A stretch of DNA of 8,938 nt from JAFHCF01 sp048497495 (GTDB lineage Bacteria; Pseudomonadota; Alphaproteobacteria; Rhizobiales; Ancalomicrobiaceae). Where the stretch lies: contig JAFHCF010000217.1 in the NCBI GenBank assembly GCA_048497495.1, positions 1 to 8,938 of the forward strand. Direction: 5' to 3'. The notes beneath the pieces are model-generated. The model saw only the letters and a list, made by a program, of their open reading frames with translations. It searched no databases and was not told the DNA's origin. The translations under genes and the position numbers were made by a program. Shown here in pieces: positions 1 through 6,888 of the stretch (positions are counted from its first letter, which is position 1; every line of letters begins with the position of its first letter).

Positions 1-64
1 CCTCCGAGCGGCCCGACCGGTCGATGCCCCTCGTCGATCCGCGTGATCGACGCGTCCTCGACAC

Positions 65-88
65 GGCCGGCGCGCCCTCGCGCCGGCC
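65..88 (+). promoter_or_regulatory. Perfect 10-bp stem-loop upstream of livG
   Basis: Bases 65-74 (GGCCGGCGCG) are the exact reverse complement of bases 79-88 (CGCGCCGGCC), with a 4-nt loop CCCT. The structure ends 22 nt before the livG ATG and 11 nt before its ribosome binding site. No T-run follows, so it is not a typical intrinsic terminator. In ABC importer operons, hairpins between the binding-protein gene and the membrane-component genes are known to stabilise the upstream message or lower downstream expression (malE-malF is the classic case). That role here is inference, because the gene upstream lies outside the window. Confidence 0.55.
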
Positions 89-99
89 CCTGCCGCCCC

Positions 100-105
100 G
101 GAGAG
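100..105 (+). promoter_or_regulatory. Ribosome binding site of livG
   Basis: GGAGAG lies 5 nt before the ATG at 111. It decides the start. The in-frame ATG at 24 would add a 29-residue Arg/Pro-rich tail unlike LivG proteins and would run through the hairpin at 65-88. Confidence 0.7.
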
Positions 106-110
106 CCTCG

Positions 111-887
111 ATGTCCGCGCCCGTCCTGGAAACCCGGGATCTCACCGTCCGGTTCGGCGGCCACGTCGCCGTCGATCACGTCTCGGCGGCCTTCCGGCCG
201 GGCGAGCTCACCGCCATCGTCGGACCCAACGGCGCCGGCAAGACCACCTATTTCAATCTGATGTCGGGCCAGATCGCCGCAACCAGCGGCCACGTCCTGC
301 TCGACGGCGAGGACGTCACCCGCATGGGGCCGTCGGGACGCGCCCGGCGCGGCATCGGCCGGGCCTTCCAGATCACCAGCCTGTTTCCCGATCTCTCCGC
401 CCACGAGAACGTCCGCCTCGCCGTCCAGGCCCGGGCGCCGCGCGCCGCCGAGATCTTCTCGCGCTGGACCAGCCACCGCGAGTGGATCGCGCGCGCCGAC
501 CGGGCGCTGGAGCAGGTCGGGCTCGCGGCCCGGCGCGACACACCGGCGGCGGCGCTCTCCCACGGCGACAAGCGCAAGCTCGAGGTGGCGATCATGACGG
601 CGCTGGAGCCGCATGTGATGATGTTCGACGAGCCGACCGCCGGCATGTCGGTCGACGAGGTGCCGGTGATCCTCGATCTCATCGGCCATCTGAAGCGCGG
701 CGGCGACCGCACCATTCTCCTGGTCGAGCACAAGATGGACGTGGTGCGCAGCCTCGCCGACCGCATCATCGTGCTGCATCAGGGCCGCCTCGTCGCCGAC
801 GGCGACCCGGCGACGGTGATCGCCTCCGACATCGTCCAGGAGGCCTATCTCGGCCAGGCGCCGAAGGCGGGAGGCCCCCATGGCTGA
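111..887 (+). CDS. livG: Branched-chain/hydrophobic amino-acid-type ABC transporter ATP-binding protein (LivG-like)
   Basis: This 258-residue protein is one of two ATPases that power uptake through the LivH/LivM channel on the cytoplasmic face of the inner membrane. Visible motifs are Walker A GPNGAGKTT (residues 38-46), Q-loop Gln87 (RAFQIT), signature LSHGDKRKLE (149-158), Walker B VMMFDEP (169-175, Asp173/Glu174) and H-loop His207 (VEHKMD). The signature departs from LSGGQ, as is usual in LivG/UrtD-type ATPases. The length matches the family (about 250-260). The start at 111 is chosen for its GGAGAG site and for homology beginning at once (LETRDLTVRFGG). The stop overlaps the livF start by 8 bp, implying coupled translation. 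The ligand cannot be read from the ATPase: leucine-type amino acids are the family default, but related systems carry urea, amides or aromatic acids. The gene order does not match the canonical urtABCDE order. Confidence 0.93.
   Translation: MSAPVLETRDLTVRFGGHVAVDHVSAAFRPGELTAIVGPNGAGKTTYFNLMSGQIAATSGHVLLDGEDVTRMGPSGRARRGIGRAFQITSLFPDLSAHENVRLAVQARAPRAAEIFSRWTSHREWIARADRALEQVGLAARRDTPAAALSHGDKRKLEVAIMTALEPHVMMFDEPTAGMSVDEVPVILDLIGHLKRGGDRTILLVEHKMDVVRSLADRIIVLHQGRLVADGDPATVIASDIVQEAYLGQAPKAGGPHG
869..874 (+). promoter_or_regulatory. Ribosome binding site of livF
   Basis: GGGAGG lies inside the 3' end of livG, 5 nt before the livF ATG at 880. This strong site within the overlapping upstream gene supports the ATG at 880 and coupled translation. 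Confidence 0.7.
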
Positions 888-1602
888 GGCGCTCCTGACG
901 CTTTCCGGCGTCCACACCCACATCGGCCAATACCACATCCTCCAGGGCGTCGACCTGGCGGTGCCGAAGGGCGGCATCACCATGCTGCTCGGGCGCAACG
1001 GCGCCGGCAAGACGACGACGCTCAGGACCATCATGGGGCTGTGGAAGCCGTCGCGCGGCACCGTCTCCTTCGCCGGCCGGTCGATCGGCGGCGCCGAGAC
1101 GCCCGACGTGGCGCGCGCCGGCATCGCCTATGTGCCGGAGACCATGGCGGTCTTCTCCGACCTGAGCGTCGAGGAGAACATGATCCTGGCGGCGCGGCGC
1201 GGACCGATCGACGGCGCCCGGTTGAAGTGGATCTTCGGCTTCTTCCCGGCGCTGGAGAAATTCTGGCATTCGCCGGCGGGGGTGCTCTCCGGCGGGCAGA
1301 AGCAGATGGTGGCGATCGCCCGGGCGATCATCGAGCCGCAGGACCTGATCCTGGTCGACGAACCGACCAAGGGGCTGGCGCCGGCGATCATCGAGGGGAT
1401 GATCGGCGCCTTCGCGGAGCTCAAGCGGGAGACGACGATCCTGCTCGTCGAACAGAACTTCCGCTTCGCCTCGGCGCTCGGCGACACCGTCGCGGTGATG
1501 GACGACGGCCGCGTCGTCCATGCCGGGCCGATGGCCGATCTCGTCGCCGACGCCGGCCTGCAGACCCGTCTGCTCGGCCTCTCCCTCGACAGCCATCAGT
1601 GA
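880..1602 (+). CDS. livF: Branched-chain/hydrophobic amino-acid-type ABC transporter ATP-binding protein (LivF-like)
   Basis: This is the second ATPase of the importer, 240 residues, a normal LivF length; it presumably pairs with LivG as a heterodimer. Motifs: Walker A GRNGAGKTT (38-46), YVPE in place of a Gln Q-loop (84-87), signature LSGGQKQ (136-142), Walker B LILVDEP (156-162, Asp160/Glu161) and VEQN at the H-loop, with Gln192 instead of His. Glu at the Q-loop and Gln at the switch position are usual LivF traits, so they are not signs of decay. The start overlaps livG by 8 bp, and livH begins 8 bp after the stop. The C-terminal part (VMDDGRVVHAG followed by LLGLSL) is the standard LivF ending. 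The ligand of the system is not determined by this subunit. Confidence 0.94.
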   Translation: MAEALLTLSGVHTHIGQYHILQGVDLAVPKGGITMLLGRNGAGKTTTLRTIMGLWKPSRGTVSFAGRSIGGAETPDVARAGIAYVPETMAVFSDLSVEENMILAARRGPIDGARLKWIFGFFPALEKFWHSPAGVLSGGQKQMVAIARAIIEPQDLILVDEPTKGLAPAIIEGMIGAFAELKRETTILLVEQNFRFASALGDTVAVMDDGRVVHAGPMADLVADAGLQTRLLGLSLDSHQ

Positions 1603-1610
1603 GGCTCGCC

Positions 1611-2645
1611 ATGACCGACGCCACGAGCTCACCCGAAGCCGCCGCCACCGCCGCCACCGCCCTGCCGAAGCGGCGGCGCGATCTCCTGCCGGTGGCCCTG
1701 CCCTTCGCCGTCGCGGCGATCGCCCTCGTCTTCGTCGGCTCGCCGACCACCTGGATCACCCTGACCCTGTCGGCGCTGGCGATGGGGCTGATGGTCTTCG
1801 TCATCGCCTCCGGACTGACCCTGGTGTTCGGGCTGATGGACGTGATCAACTTCGGCCACGGCGCCTTCATCGCCGTCGGCGCCTATGTCGGGGCGGCGGT
1901 GATCGCGCCGATGGCGGGGTTCACCACCAGCGACCACCTCGGGCTCAATCTGGCGGCGCTCGGCGTCGCCGTCGTCGTCGCCATGGCGGTCACCGGGGCG
2001 CTCGGCTTCGCCTTCGAGCGGGTGGTGATCCGGCCGGTCTACGGCCGCCATCTCGAGCAGATCCTGATCACCATGGGCGGCATGATCGTCGCCGAGCAGG
2101 TGTTGCTGATGGTCTTCGGCGGCGAACAGAAGGCGATGCCGCTGCCGACGGGCCTGCGCGGCGCCATCGTCGTCGGCGACTTCGCCTTCGAGAAGTTCCG
2201 CCTGCTCGCCGTGGTGGTCGGGCTCGTGGTCTTCGCCGCGATGCAGATCACCCTCGACCGCACCCGCATCGGCCTCTTGATCCGCGCCGGCGTCGAGAAC
2301 GCCGAGATGGTCGAGGCGCTCGGCTATCGCGTCCGCCGCCTCTTCGTCGGGGTCTTCGTCGCCGGATCGGCGCTCGCCGGGCTCGGCGGGGTGATGTGGG
2401 GGCTCTATCGCGAGACCTTCTCGGTGACGATCGGCGCCGACGTGATGGTGCTGGTCTTCATCGTCATCATCATCGGCGGGCTCGGCTCGATCGGCGGCTG
2501 CTTCCTCGGCGCCGTGCTGGTGGCGCTGGTCGCCAACTACACCGCGTTCCTGGCGCCGAAACTGGCGCTGGTCTCCTCCATCGCGCTGATGGTCGGGATC
2601 CTTCTTTGGCGGCCGCAGGGCCTCTTCTCGGGGGCACGCAAATGA
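1611..2645 (+). CDS. livH: Branched-chain/hydrophobic amino-acid-type ABC transporter permease (LivH-like)
   Basis: This inner-membrane permease of 344 residues forms half of the translocation channel with LivM. It opens with a soluble Ala/Ser-rich stretch and a basic KRRR cluster (20-23), then a first hydrophobic helix (about 25-43). It then shows the LivH core: a helix around 48-78, the hallmark NFGHG (80-84), a cytoplasmic loop with EALGYRVRRL (235-244) that should contact the ATPases, GGLGSIGG (289-296), and the terminal LWRPQGLF (332-339). About eight membrane helices are apparent. The length exceeds the common 290-310 residues mainly through the N-terminal extension. The ATG at 1611 follows a GTGAGG sequence that overlaps the livF stop, with a 6-nt spacer. 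The same frame is open upstream through livF, but that is a shadow. The stop overlaps livM by 4 bp (ATGA). Confidence 0.92.
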   Translation: MTDATSSPEAAATAATALPKRRRDLLPVALPFAVAAIALVFVGSPTTWITLTLSALAMGLMVFVIASGLTLVFGLMDVINFGHGAFIAVGAYVGAAVIAPMAGFTTSDHLGLNLAALGVAVVVAMAVTGALGFAFERVVIRPVYGRHLEQILITMGGMIVAEQVLLMVFGGEQKAMPLPTGLRGAIVVGDFAFEKFRLLAVVVGLVVFAAMQITLDRTRIGLLIRAGVENAEMVEALGYRVRRLFVGVFVAGSALAGLGGVMWGLYRETFSVTIGADVMVLVFIVIIIGGLGSIGGCFLGAVLVALVANYTAFLAPKLALVSSIALMVGILLWRPQGLFSGARK

Positions 2646-3766
2646 CCGGCTTCCTCTCGGCGCTGTTCTCCGACGACGCCCCGCGCAGCCGGGTGCTGAC
2701 CGTCCTCCTGCTGGCGATCGTCGTCGGTCTGGCGGCGACGCCCTTCGTCTTCCCCGGCTCCACCGCGCTCAACACCGCTGCCAAGGTCTGCGTCTTCGTG
2801 GTGCTGGTGGCGAGCTACGACATCCTCCTCGGCTATACCGGCATCGTCTCCTTTGCCCACACCATGTTCTTCGGCATCGGCGCCTATGGCGTCGGGCTGA
2901 CTCTCGCGGCGATGGGGCCGAGCTTCGGCGCGGTGGCGCTGGGACTCGGCGCGGCGCTGGCGGTCGGGCTCGCCTTTGCCGTCGTCATCGGGCTGGTGTC
3001 GCTCCGGGTGAAGGCGATCTTCTTCGCCATGATCACCCTGGCGGTGGCCTCGGCCTTCGCCGTCCTGGTGTCGCAGCTCTCCGATCTCACCGGCGGCGAG
3101 GACGGGCGGTCGTTCAAGGTGCCGGCGCTGCTCGCCCCGGCCTACCGGCCCTTCGCCGAGCCGGTGTTCGGGGTGACCGTCAACGGGCGCATCCTCGCCT
3201 ACTACCTGATCCTGGCCTCGGCGATCGGGCTCTTTCTCCTGGCCTTGCGGCTGGTCAACTCGCCGTTCGGGCGGGTGTTGCAGGCGATCCGCGAGAACGA
3301 GGATCGCGCCGAGGCACTCGGCTATCGGGTGGTCGCCTATCGCACCGGCGCGAGCTGTCTGGCGGCGGGGCTCGCGGTCCTCGCCGGCGCGCTCGAGGCG
3401 CTGTGGCTGCGCTATGTCGGGCCCGACACCACCCTGTCGTTCTCGATCATGACCGACGTGCTCCTGATGGTGGTGATCGGCGGCATGGGAACGCTGTGGG
3501 GGTCGGTGATCGGGGCGACGCTCTTCGTCGTCGCCCAATCCTATCTGCAGAAGGCGATGGCGGCGGGCTCGAGCGCGCTCGAGGGCGTGCCGATCCTGCC
3601 GAACCTGATCCATCCCGACCGCTGGTTCCTGTTCCTCGGCATCCTGTTCGTCGCCTCGGTCTACTTCTTCCCGACCGGCATCGTCGGACGCCTGCGCCGG
3701 CCGCGCGCCGGCGACGCGCCGAACCCGCTCCTCGTCGAGGCGGAAAGCGAGCACGAGCCCCTATAG
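2642..3766 (+). CDS. livM: Branched-chain/hydrophobic amino-acid-type ABC transporter permease (LivM-like)
   Basis: This second permease subunit, 374 residues, completes the LivH/LivM channel. Diagnostic segments are LGYTGIVSFAH (63-73), the loop TGGEDG (150-155) typical of LivM, NSPFGRVLQAIRENE (206-220) leading into DRAEALGY (221-228) as the ATPase-contact loop, and GGMGTLWGS (280-288). Helices are evident at about 17-38, 46-62, 97-120, 124-145, 186-204, 236-256, 271-300 and 328-345. A charged tail (about 350-374, ending ESEHEPL) should be cytoplasmic. The ATG is coupled to livH through an ATGA overlap. It is the last gene of the + strand operon, and the opposite-strand hydrolase ends 32 bp further on. 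No accessory enzyme follows, so the substrate class rests on family membership only. Confidence 0.92.
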   Translation: MTGFLSALFSDDAPRSRVLTVLLLAIVVGLAATPFVFPGSTALNTAAKVCVFVVLVASYDILLGYTGIVSFAHTMFFGIGAYGVGLTLAAMGPSFGAVALGLGAALAVGLAFAVVIGLVSLRVKAIFFAMITLAVASAFAVLVSQLSDLTGGEDGRSFKVPALLAPAYRPFAEPVFGVTVNGRILAYYLILASAIGLFLLALRLVNSPFGRVLQAIRENEDRAEALGYRVVAYRTGASCLAAGLAVLAGALEALWLRYVGPDTTLSFSIMTDVLLMVVIGGMGTLWGSVIGATLFVVAQSYLQKAMAAGSSALEGVPILPNLIHPDRWFLFLGILFVASVYFFPTGIVGRLRRPRAGDAPNPLLVEAESEHEPL

Positions 3767-3798
3767 AGCCGCCGCCGAGCGAGTGGTTCGATCGAGCC
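3767..3798. other. Convergent intergenic junction (32 bp)
   Basis: This is the only gap between the two converging operons. It contains a near-palindrome at 3785-3798 (GGTTCGATCGAGCC, with one G-T mismatch pair flanking TCGATCGA) that has no loop and so is not a convincing terminator. No T-rich tract is present on either strand. Transcripts from both sides must therefore end inside or beyond the opposing gene, or at the hairpin in the 3' end of the hydrolase gene. Confidence 0.6.
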
Positions 3799-5073
3799 CT
3801 AGATTTCGGCGCCGCGCTGAAGCGGCGCGCCGTCGAAATCGGCGAGGTCGAGGCCGAGATGGGCGATCGCCGTCGGCGCGAGGTCGACGATCGAGGTCGG
3901 GGCCGACCGGATCGCGCCCTCGGCGAAGCCGGCGCCATGGGCGATCAGGGTCGGCCGGCTCTCCCAGAAGCCGCGGCCACCGTGGATGCCGCAGTCGCGG
4001 CGAATCGCCTCCTCGTCTTGCGAGAAGCGCACCGCCATGGCGGTCAGCCCCGGCACGCCGTTGACGTTGACGCCCTCGGTCTTGGCCATCTCGACGATCA
4101 GAAGGTCCGGGTCGGCGGCCTGGCGCAGGGCGGCGAAATCGTCGCCGCGATGAACCGCCTCGATCCACGACTGCTCGGCGAGCCAGGCGGCGATCTCGTC
4201 GCGACGCGGCGCCGCCGATCCGCCGACATGGACGAAGGCGGCCGAGCCCTGCGGGGCGACGACGATCTCCGGGCCGTCGAGGCTCGTCTTGAACCCGGCC
4301 TCGAACAGGCGTCGCTCGACCGGCACGACCTCGGTCACCGATTCGTGGCCGTGATCGGATCCGACCATCAGGAGGACGTCGTGGCCGGCGTCGCGCAGGC
4401 GCTCGACCGCCTCGGCGACCTCCGCCACGAGGGCGTCGACCAGCGCCATGGCGGCGTGGTGGCGCGGATCGCCGAGGGGCACGGCGTGCATGGTCTTGTC
4501 GGGCTCGCTCAGCCACAACGTCGCCGCCGCCGGCCGGCGCTCCAGCAGTTCGGCGACGAAGCGGGCGGTGGCGACGCGGTCGCCCTCGCCGCCGCCGGCG
4601 GCCGTGAGGCGCTCGCCGGTGTCGACGCGGCCGGGCGCATGGCACAGGGTGCGATGGACGAGATGCCCATGGCCCTCGGCGTCGTGGAAATAGGCGGTGC
4701 CGGGCGAGGCATTGGAGACATGGACCGCCCCGCCGTGGTCGGCGACGCGGGCGGCGAGCGCCGGACGGGTCAGCCAGCGTCCGAAATGGGCGCGGTGGGC
4801 GGCATGGTATTCGGGCTTGCCGACATCGTGGAAGGCGAAGCCGCCGGGGATCGGCAGGCCGATGCCGTTGCCGCGCAGCCCGTGCGAGATCGGATGGGCG
4901 CCGGTCGAGATCGAGGCCGAGGAGGCGCGCGTCACCGAGGGGAAGATGCCGCGATGGTCGGCGAACCAGGTGCCCTCCCGGCGCAGGCGGGCGAGCGACG
5001 GCGTGCCGTCTTCCGTGACGAAATCGGGGCGCATGCCGTCACAGACGACGAGGACGGCGATCGGATGGGGCAT
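3799..5073 (-). CDS. Alkaline phosphatase superfamily hydrolase (type I phosphodiesterase/nucleotide pyrophosphatase-like)
   Basis: This 424-residue protein looks like a two-metal hydrolase of the Phosphodiest/NPP family (also related to phosphonoacetate hydrolase), which cleaves phosphodiesters, phosphomonoesters or phosphonates. All expected ligands can be placed: Asp12 (VLVVCDGMRPDF), nucleophile candidate Thr48 (FPSVTRASS), Asp192 and His196 (SEPDKTMHA), Asp240-His241 (GSDHGH) and His364 (GIHGG). TGAHPISHG (57-65) is the conserved segment after the nucleophile. There is no signal peptide or membrane helix: the protein starts MPHPIAVLVV and runs straight into the metal motif, so it should be cytoplasmic. 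The ATG at 5073 is preceded by AGAAGG with a 7-nt spacer. The frame is open further upstream, but there it shadows the permease gene. It begins 17 bp after the dppC-like stop and is the last gene of that operon, suggesting that it processes the imported substrate. The exact substrate is unknown. Confidence 0.85.
   Translation of the reverse strand: MPHPIAVLVVCDGMRPDFVTEDGTPSLARLRREGTWFADHRGIFPSVTRASSASISTGAHPISHGLRGNGIGLPIPGGFAFHDVGKPEYHAAHRAHFGRWLTRPALAARVADHGGAVHVSNASPGTAYFHDAEGHGHLVHRTLCHAPGRVDTGERLTAAGGGEGDRVATARFVAELLERRPAAATLWLSEPDKTMHAVPLGDPRHHAAMALVDALVAEVAEAVERLRDAGHDVLLMVGSDHGHESVTEVVPVERRLFEAGFKTSLDGPEIVVAPQGSAAFVHVGGSAAPRRDEIAAWLAEQSWIEAVHRGDDFAALRQAADPDLLIVEMAKTEGVNVNGVPGLTAMAVRFSQDEEAIRRDCGIHGGRGFWESRPTLIAHGAGFAEGAIRSAPTSIVDLAPTAIAHLGLDLADFDGAPLQRGAEI
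3802..3840. terminator. Possible bidirectional terminator hairpin at the operon junction
   Basis: A two-part stem lies in the last codons of the hydrolase gene. Bases 3802-3808 pair with 3834-3840 (GATTTCG/CGAAATC), and 3809-3815 pair with 3822-3828 (GCGCCGC/GCGGCGC). The loop is 6 nt (3816-3821), with a 5-nt bulge at 3829-3833. It starts 35 nt after the livM stop and sits directly against the TAG stop of the minus-strand gene. No U-tract follows on either strand, and the bases also encode a plausible protein C-terminus, so the match may be partly chance in GC-rich DNA. Confidence 0.35.
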
Positions 5074-5080
5074 GGGCGGG

Positions 5081-5086
5081 CCTTCT
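5081..5086 (-). promoter_or_regulatory. Ribosome binding site of the hydrolase gene
   Basis: Read on the minus strand, AGAAGG lies 7 nt before the ATG at 5073, in the 17-bp gap after the dppC-like gene. It supports this start over any of the upstream in-frame starts that lie inside the permease gene. Confidence 0.6.
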
Positions 5087-5090
5087 GGTG

Positions 5091-5951
5091 TCAACGCAGC
5101 GTCGGGTCGAGGTGATCGCGCAACCAATCGCCGAGGATCGACACGGCGAGGGTGGTGAGGACGATGGTCACCGACGGCGACAACATGATCCACGGCGCCC
5201 GGGTGATGTACTCGCGGCCGTAGCCGACCATGTTGCCGAGGCTGGTCATCGGCGGCTGGACGCCGAGGCCGAGGAAGGACAGGCCCGATTCCATCAGGAT
5301 CACTTCCGGGAACACCAGGGTCATCGAGACGATCAGCGTCGAGGCGATGTTGGGCAGGATGTGGCGCAGGTAGACCCGGCCGGGCGTCGCGCCCAATTGG
5401 CGGATCGCGCCGGCGAAGCCCTGCGAACCGGCGGCGATGGCGAGGCCGCGGGCGATGCGGGTGTAGCGCTCCCAGCCGTAGAGACCCATCAGGCCGATCA
5501 GCAGTGGCAGCGAATTGCCGAAGAAGGCGAGCACCGACAGCGCCATGATCAGGAAGGGCATCGAGGCCTGGAAGTCGGCCAGCATCAGCACGACCTGTTC
5601 GACCATCCCGCGGAAATGGGCGGCGAGAAAGCCGAGCGTGGTGCCGACGACCGCCGAGATCAGCGTCGCGCCGAAGGCGATCAACAGCGAGACGCGGATC
5701 GAGGCGATGAGCCTCGAGGTGACGTCGCGGCCGAGTTCGTCGGTGCCGAGCCAATGGGTGGGCTCGCCCGGCGGCGAGAGGCGATGCTTCAGATCGAGGC
5801 TGGTGAAGCCGTAGGGGGCGATCTGATCGGCGAAGAGCGCGACCACGACCATCGCCACCACCCAGGCGAGCGCCAACGCCACGGCGATCGGCAGACGCGG
5901 CACCCGGGCGAGGAGCCGCCGGCGGGGGAGGTCGATCGAGACGTCGGCCAT
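5091..5951 (-). CDS. dppC: Dipeptide/oligopeptide-type ABC transporter permease (DppC-like)
   Basis: This 286-residue inner-membrane permease pairs with the DppB-like subunit. It shows the features of the DppC/OppC group: a short cytoplasmic N-terminus, a first helix (about 21-41), HWLGTDELGRD (66-76) before the transmembrane domain, the EAA loop (about 182-201, IRQLGATPGRVYLRHILPN) that docks to the ATPases, then ESGLSFLGLGVQPP (221-234) and the ending LGDWLRDHLDP (273-283). The length is typical (about 280-300). The ATG at 5951 is 1 bp after the dppB-like stop. Its Shine-Dalgarno GGAGGG lies within the end of that gene (5959-5964), so translation is coupled. The symbol denotes family only: this group also carries nickel, heme, opines, oligosaccharides and glutathione. 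Confidence 0.93.
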   Translation of the reverse strand: MADVSIDLPRRRLLARVPRLPIAVALALAWVVAMVVVALFADQIAPYGFTSLDLKHRLSPPGEPTHWLGTDELGRDVTSRLIASIRVSLLIAFGATLISAVVGTTLGFLAAHFRGMVEQVVLMLADFQASMPFLIMALSVLAFFGNSLPLLIGLMGLYGWERYTRIARGLAIAAGSQGFAGAIRQLGATPGRVYLRHILPNIASTLIVSMTLVFPEVILMESGLSFLGLGVQPPMTSLGNMVGYGREYITRAPWIMLSPSVTIVLTTLAVSILGDWLRDHLDPTLR

Positions 5952-5952
5952 G

Positions 5953-6888
5953 TCACCGCCCTCCGGCGCGGGCGCCCTGACGCAGGCGCGGATCGAGGAA
6001 GCCGTAGAGGAAGTCGACCACGAGATTGGAGCAGACCATGGTCGCGGCGACCAACAGCAGGATGCACTGGACCACGGCGAGATCGCGGTTGGAGACCGCC
6101 ACCACCAGCAGGCGCCCGACGCCGGGCCAGGAGAAGACGCTCTCCACCACGACGGCGCCGGCGATGAGCGAGCCGATCATGAAGCCGACGATGGTCACGG
6201 TCGGGATCGCGGCGTTGGGCAGGGCGTGATCACGGATCACCCGGGCCCAGGGCACGCCCTTGGCCGAGGCGGTGCGCATGTAGGGTTGGCCGAGGACCTC
6301 GAGCATGGCGGACCGGGTGAAGCGCGCCAGCACCGCCGCGCCGCCGATCCCCATGGTGGCGATCGGCAGGATCGCGTGGACCCAGGAGTCCTGACCGCCC
6401 GACGGCAGCCAGCCGAGGGTCACCGAGAAGATCAACACCAGCACCAGACCGAGGACGAAGCTCGGCACGGTGAAGCCGGCCACCGCCAGCCCCATCACCG
6501 CGCGGTCGATCACGGTGCCGCGATGCAGGCTCGCCCAGACGCCGGCGGGCAGTCCGATGCCGATCTTCAGCGCCAGCGCCGGCAGCGTCAGCGCCAGCGT
6601 CGCCGGGATGCGCTCGACCACGAGTTCGATCGCCGGCCGGCCGTCGCGCATCGAGCGGCCGAGGTCGCCGCGCAGGATCGCACGGAAATATTCGAGGTAT
6701 TGCACGAAGATCGGCTCGTCGAGGCCCCACGACTTGCGGAAGGCGGCGATCATCTCCGGCGAGGCTTCCGGCCCGAGAATGATCAGGGCCGGATCGGCCG
6801 ACATGCGCAGCACGACGAAGGCGAAGGTGACCACCAGAGCCACGGTGAGGAGGGCGCGCAGGGCCCGCAGGGAGACGTATCGCAGCAT
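5953..6888 (-). CDS. dppB: Dipeptide/oligopeptide-type ABC transporter permease (DppB-like)
   Basis: This 311-residue permease is the DppB/OppB partner of the channel. It has a first helix at about 9-28, the family's periplasmic segment (LGPEASPEMIAAFRKSWGLD, 38-57, then GDLGRSM at 74-80), a core of five further helices, the EAA-type loop (about 203-225, YMRTASAKGVPWARVIRDHA, then LPNA) and the ending FLYGFLDPRLR (293-303). The ATG at 6888 is chosen because it begins the conserved MLRYVSLRALR start and has GAGAGG 7 nt upstream. An in-frame ATG at 7032 would add 48 Arg/Pro-rich residues inside the preceding ATPase gene and is rejected. The start overlaps the dppF-like stop by one base (TGATG), which implies coupled translation. 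The substrate is not evident from the permease. Confidence 0.93.
   Translation of the reverse strand: MLRYVSLRALRALLTVALVVTFAFVVLRMSADPALIILGPEASPEMIAAFRKSWGLDEPIFVQYLEYFRAILRGDLGRSMRDGRPAIELVVERIPATLALTLPALALKIGIGLPAGVWASLHRGTVIDRAVMGLAVAGFTVPSFVLGLVLVLIFSVTLGWLPSGGQDSWVHAILPIATMGIGGAAVLARFTRSAMLEVLGQPYMRTASAKGVPWARVIRDHALPNAAIPTVTIVGFMIGSLIAGAVVVESVFSWPGVGRLLVVAVSNRDLAVVQCILLLVAATMVCSNLVVDFLYGFLDPRLRQGARAGGR

Noticed and set aside
24..110. 29-residue N-terminal extension of livG
   Set aside because: It has no good ribosome binding site, is Arg/Pro-rich, spans the perfect hairpin, and the family homology begins just after the ATG at 111.
1520..2641. In-frame upstream extension of livM
   Set aside because: This part reads livF and livH in the wrong frame; the real livM start is the ATG at 2642 in the ATGA overlap.
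2537..3754. 405-residue open frame on the - strand
   Set aside because: Antisense to livM; highly charged composition without recognisable domains.
3785..3798. Near-palindrome in the convergent gap as an operator or terminator
   Set aside because: It has no loop, one mismatch pair and a TCGATCGA core of a kind that is frequent in this GC-rich sequence.
3403..5115. 570-residue open frame on the + strand
   Set aside because: It lies antisense to the complete hydrolase gene and overlaps livM. Its product is low-complexity Arg/Gly/Asp/Ala-rich with no motif, a typical GC-rich shadow.
5088..6167. 359-residue open frame on the + strand
   Set aside because: Antisense to the dppC-like and dppB-like genes; the His/Arg/Asp/Gln-rich product resembles the usual mirror of membrane-protein codons.
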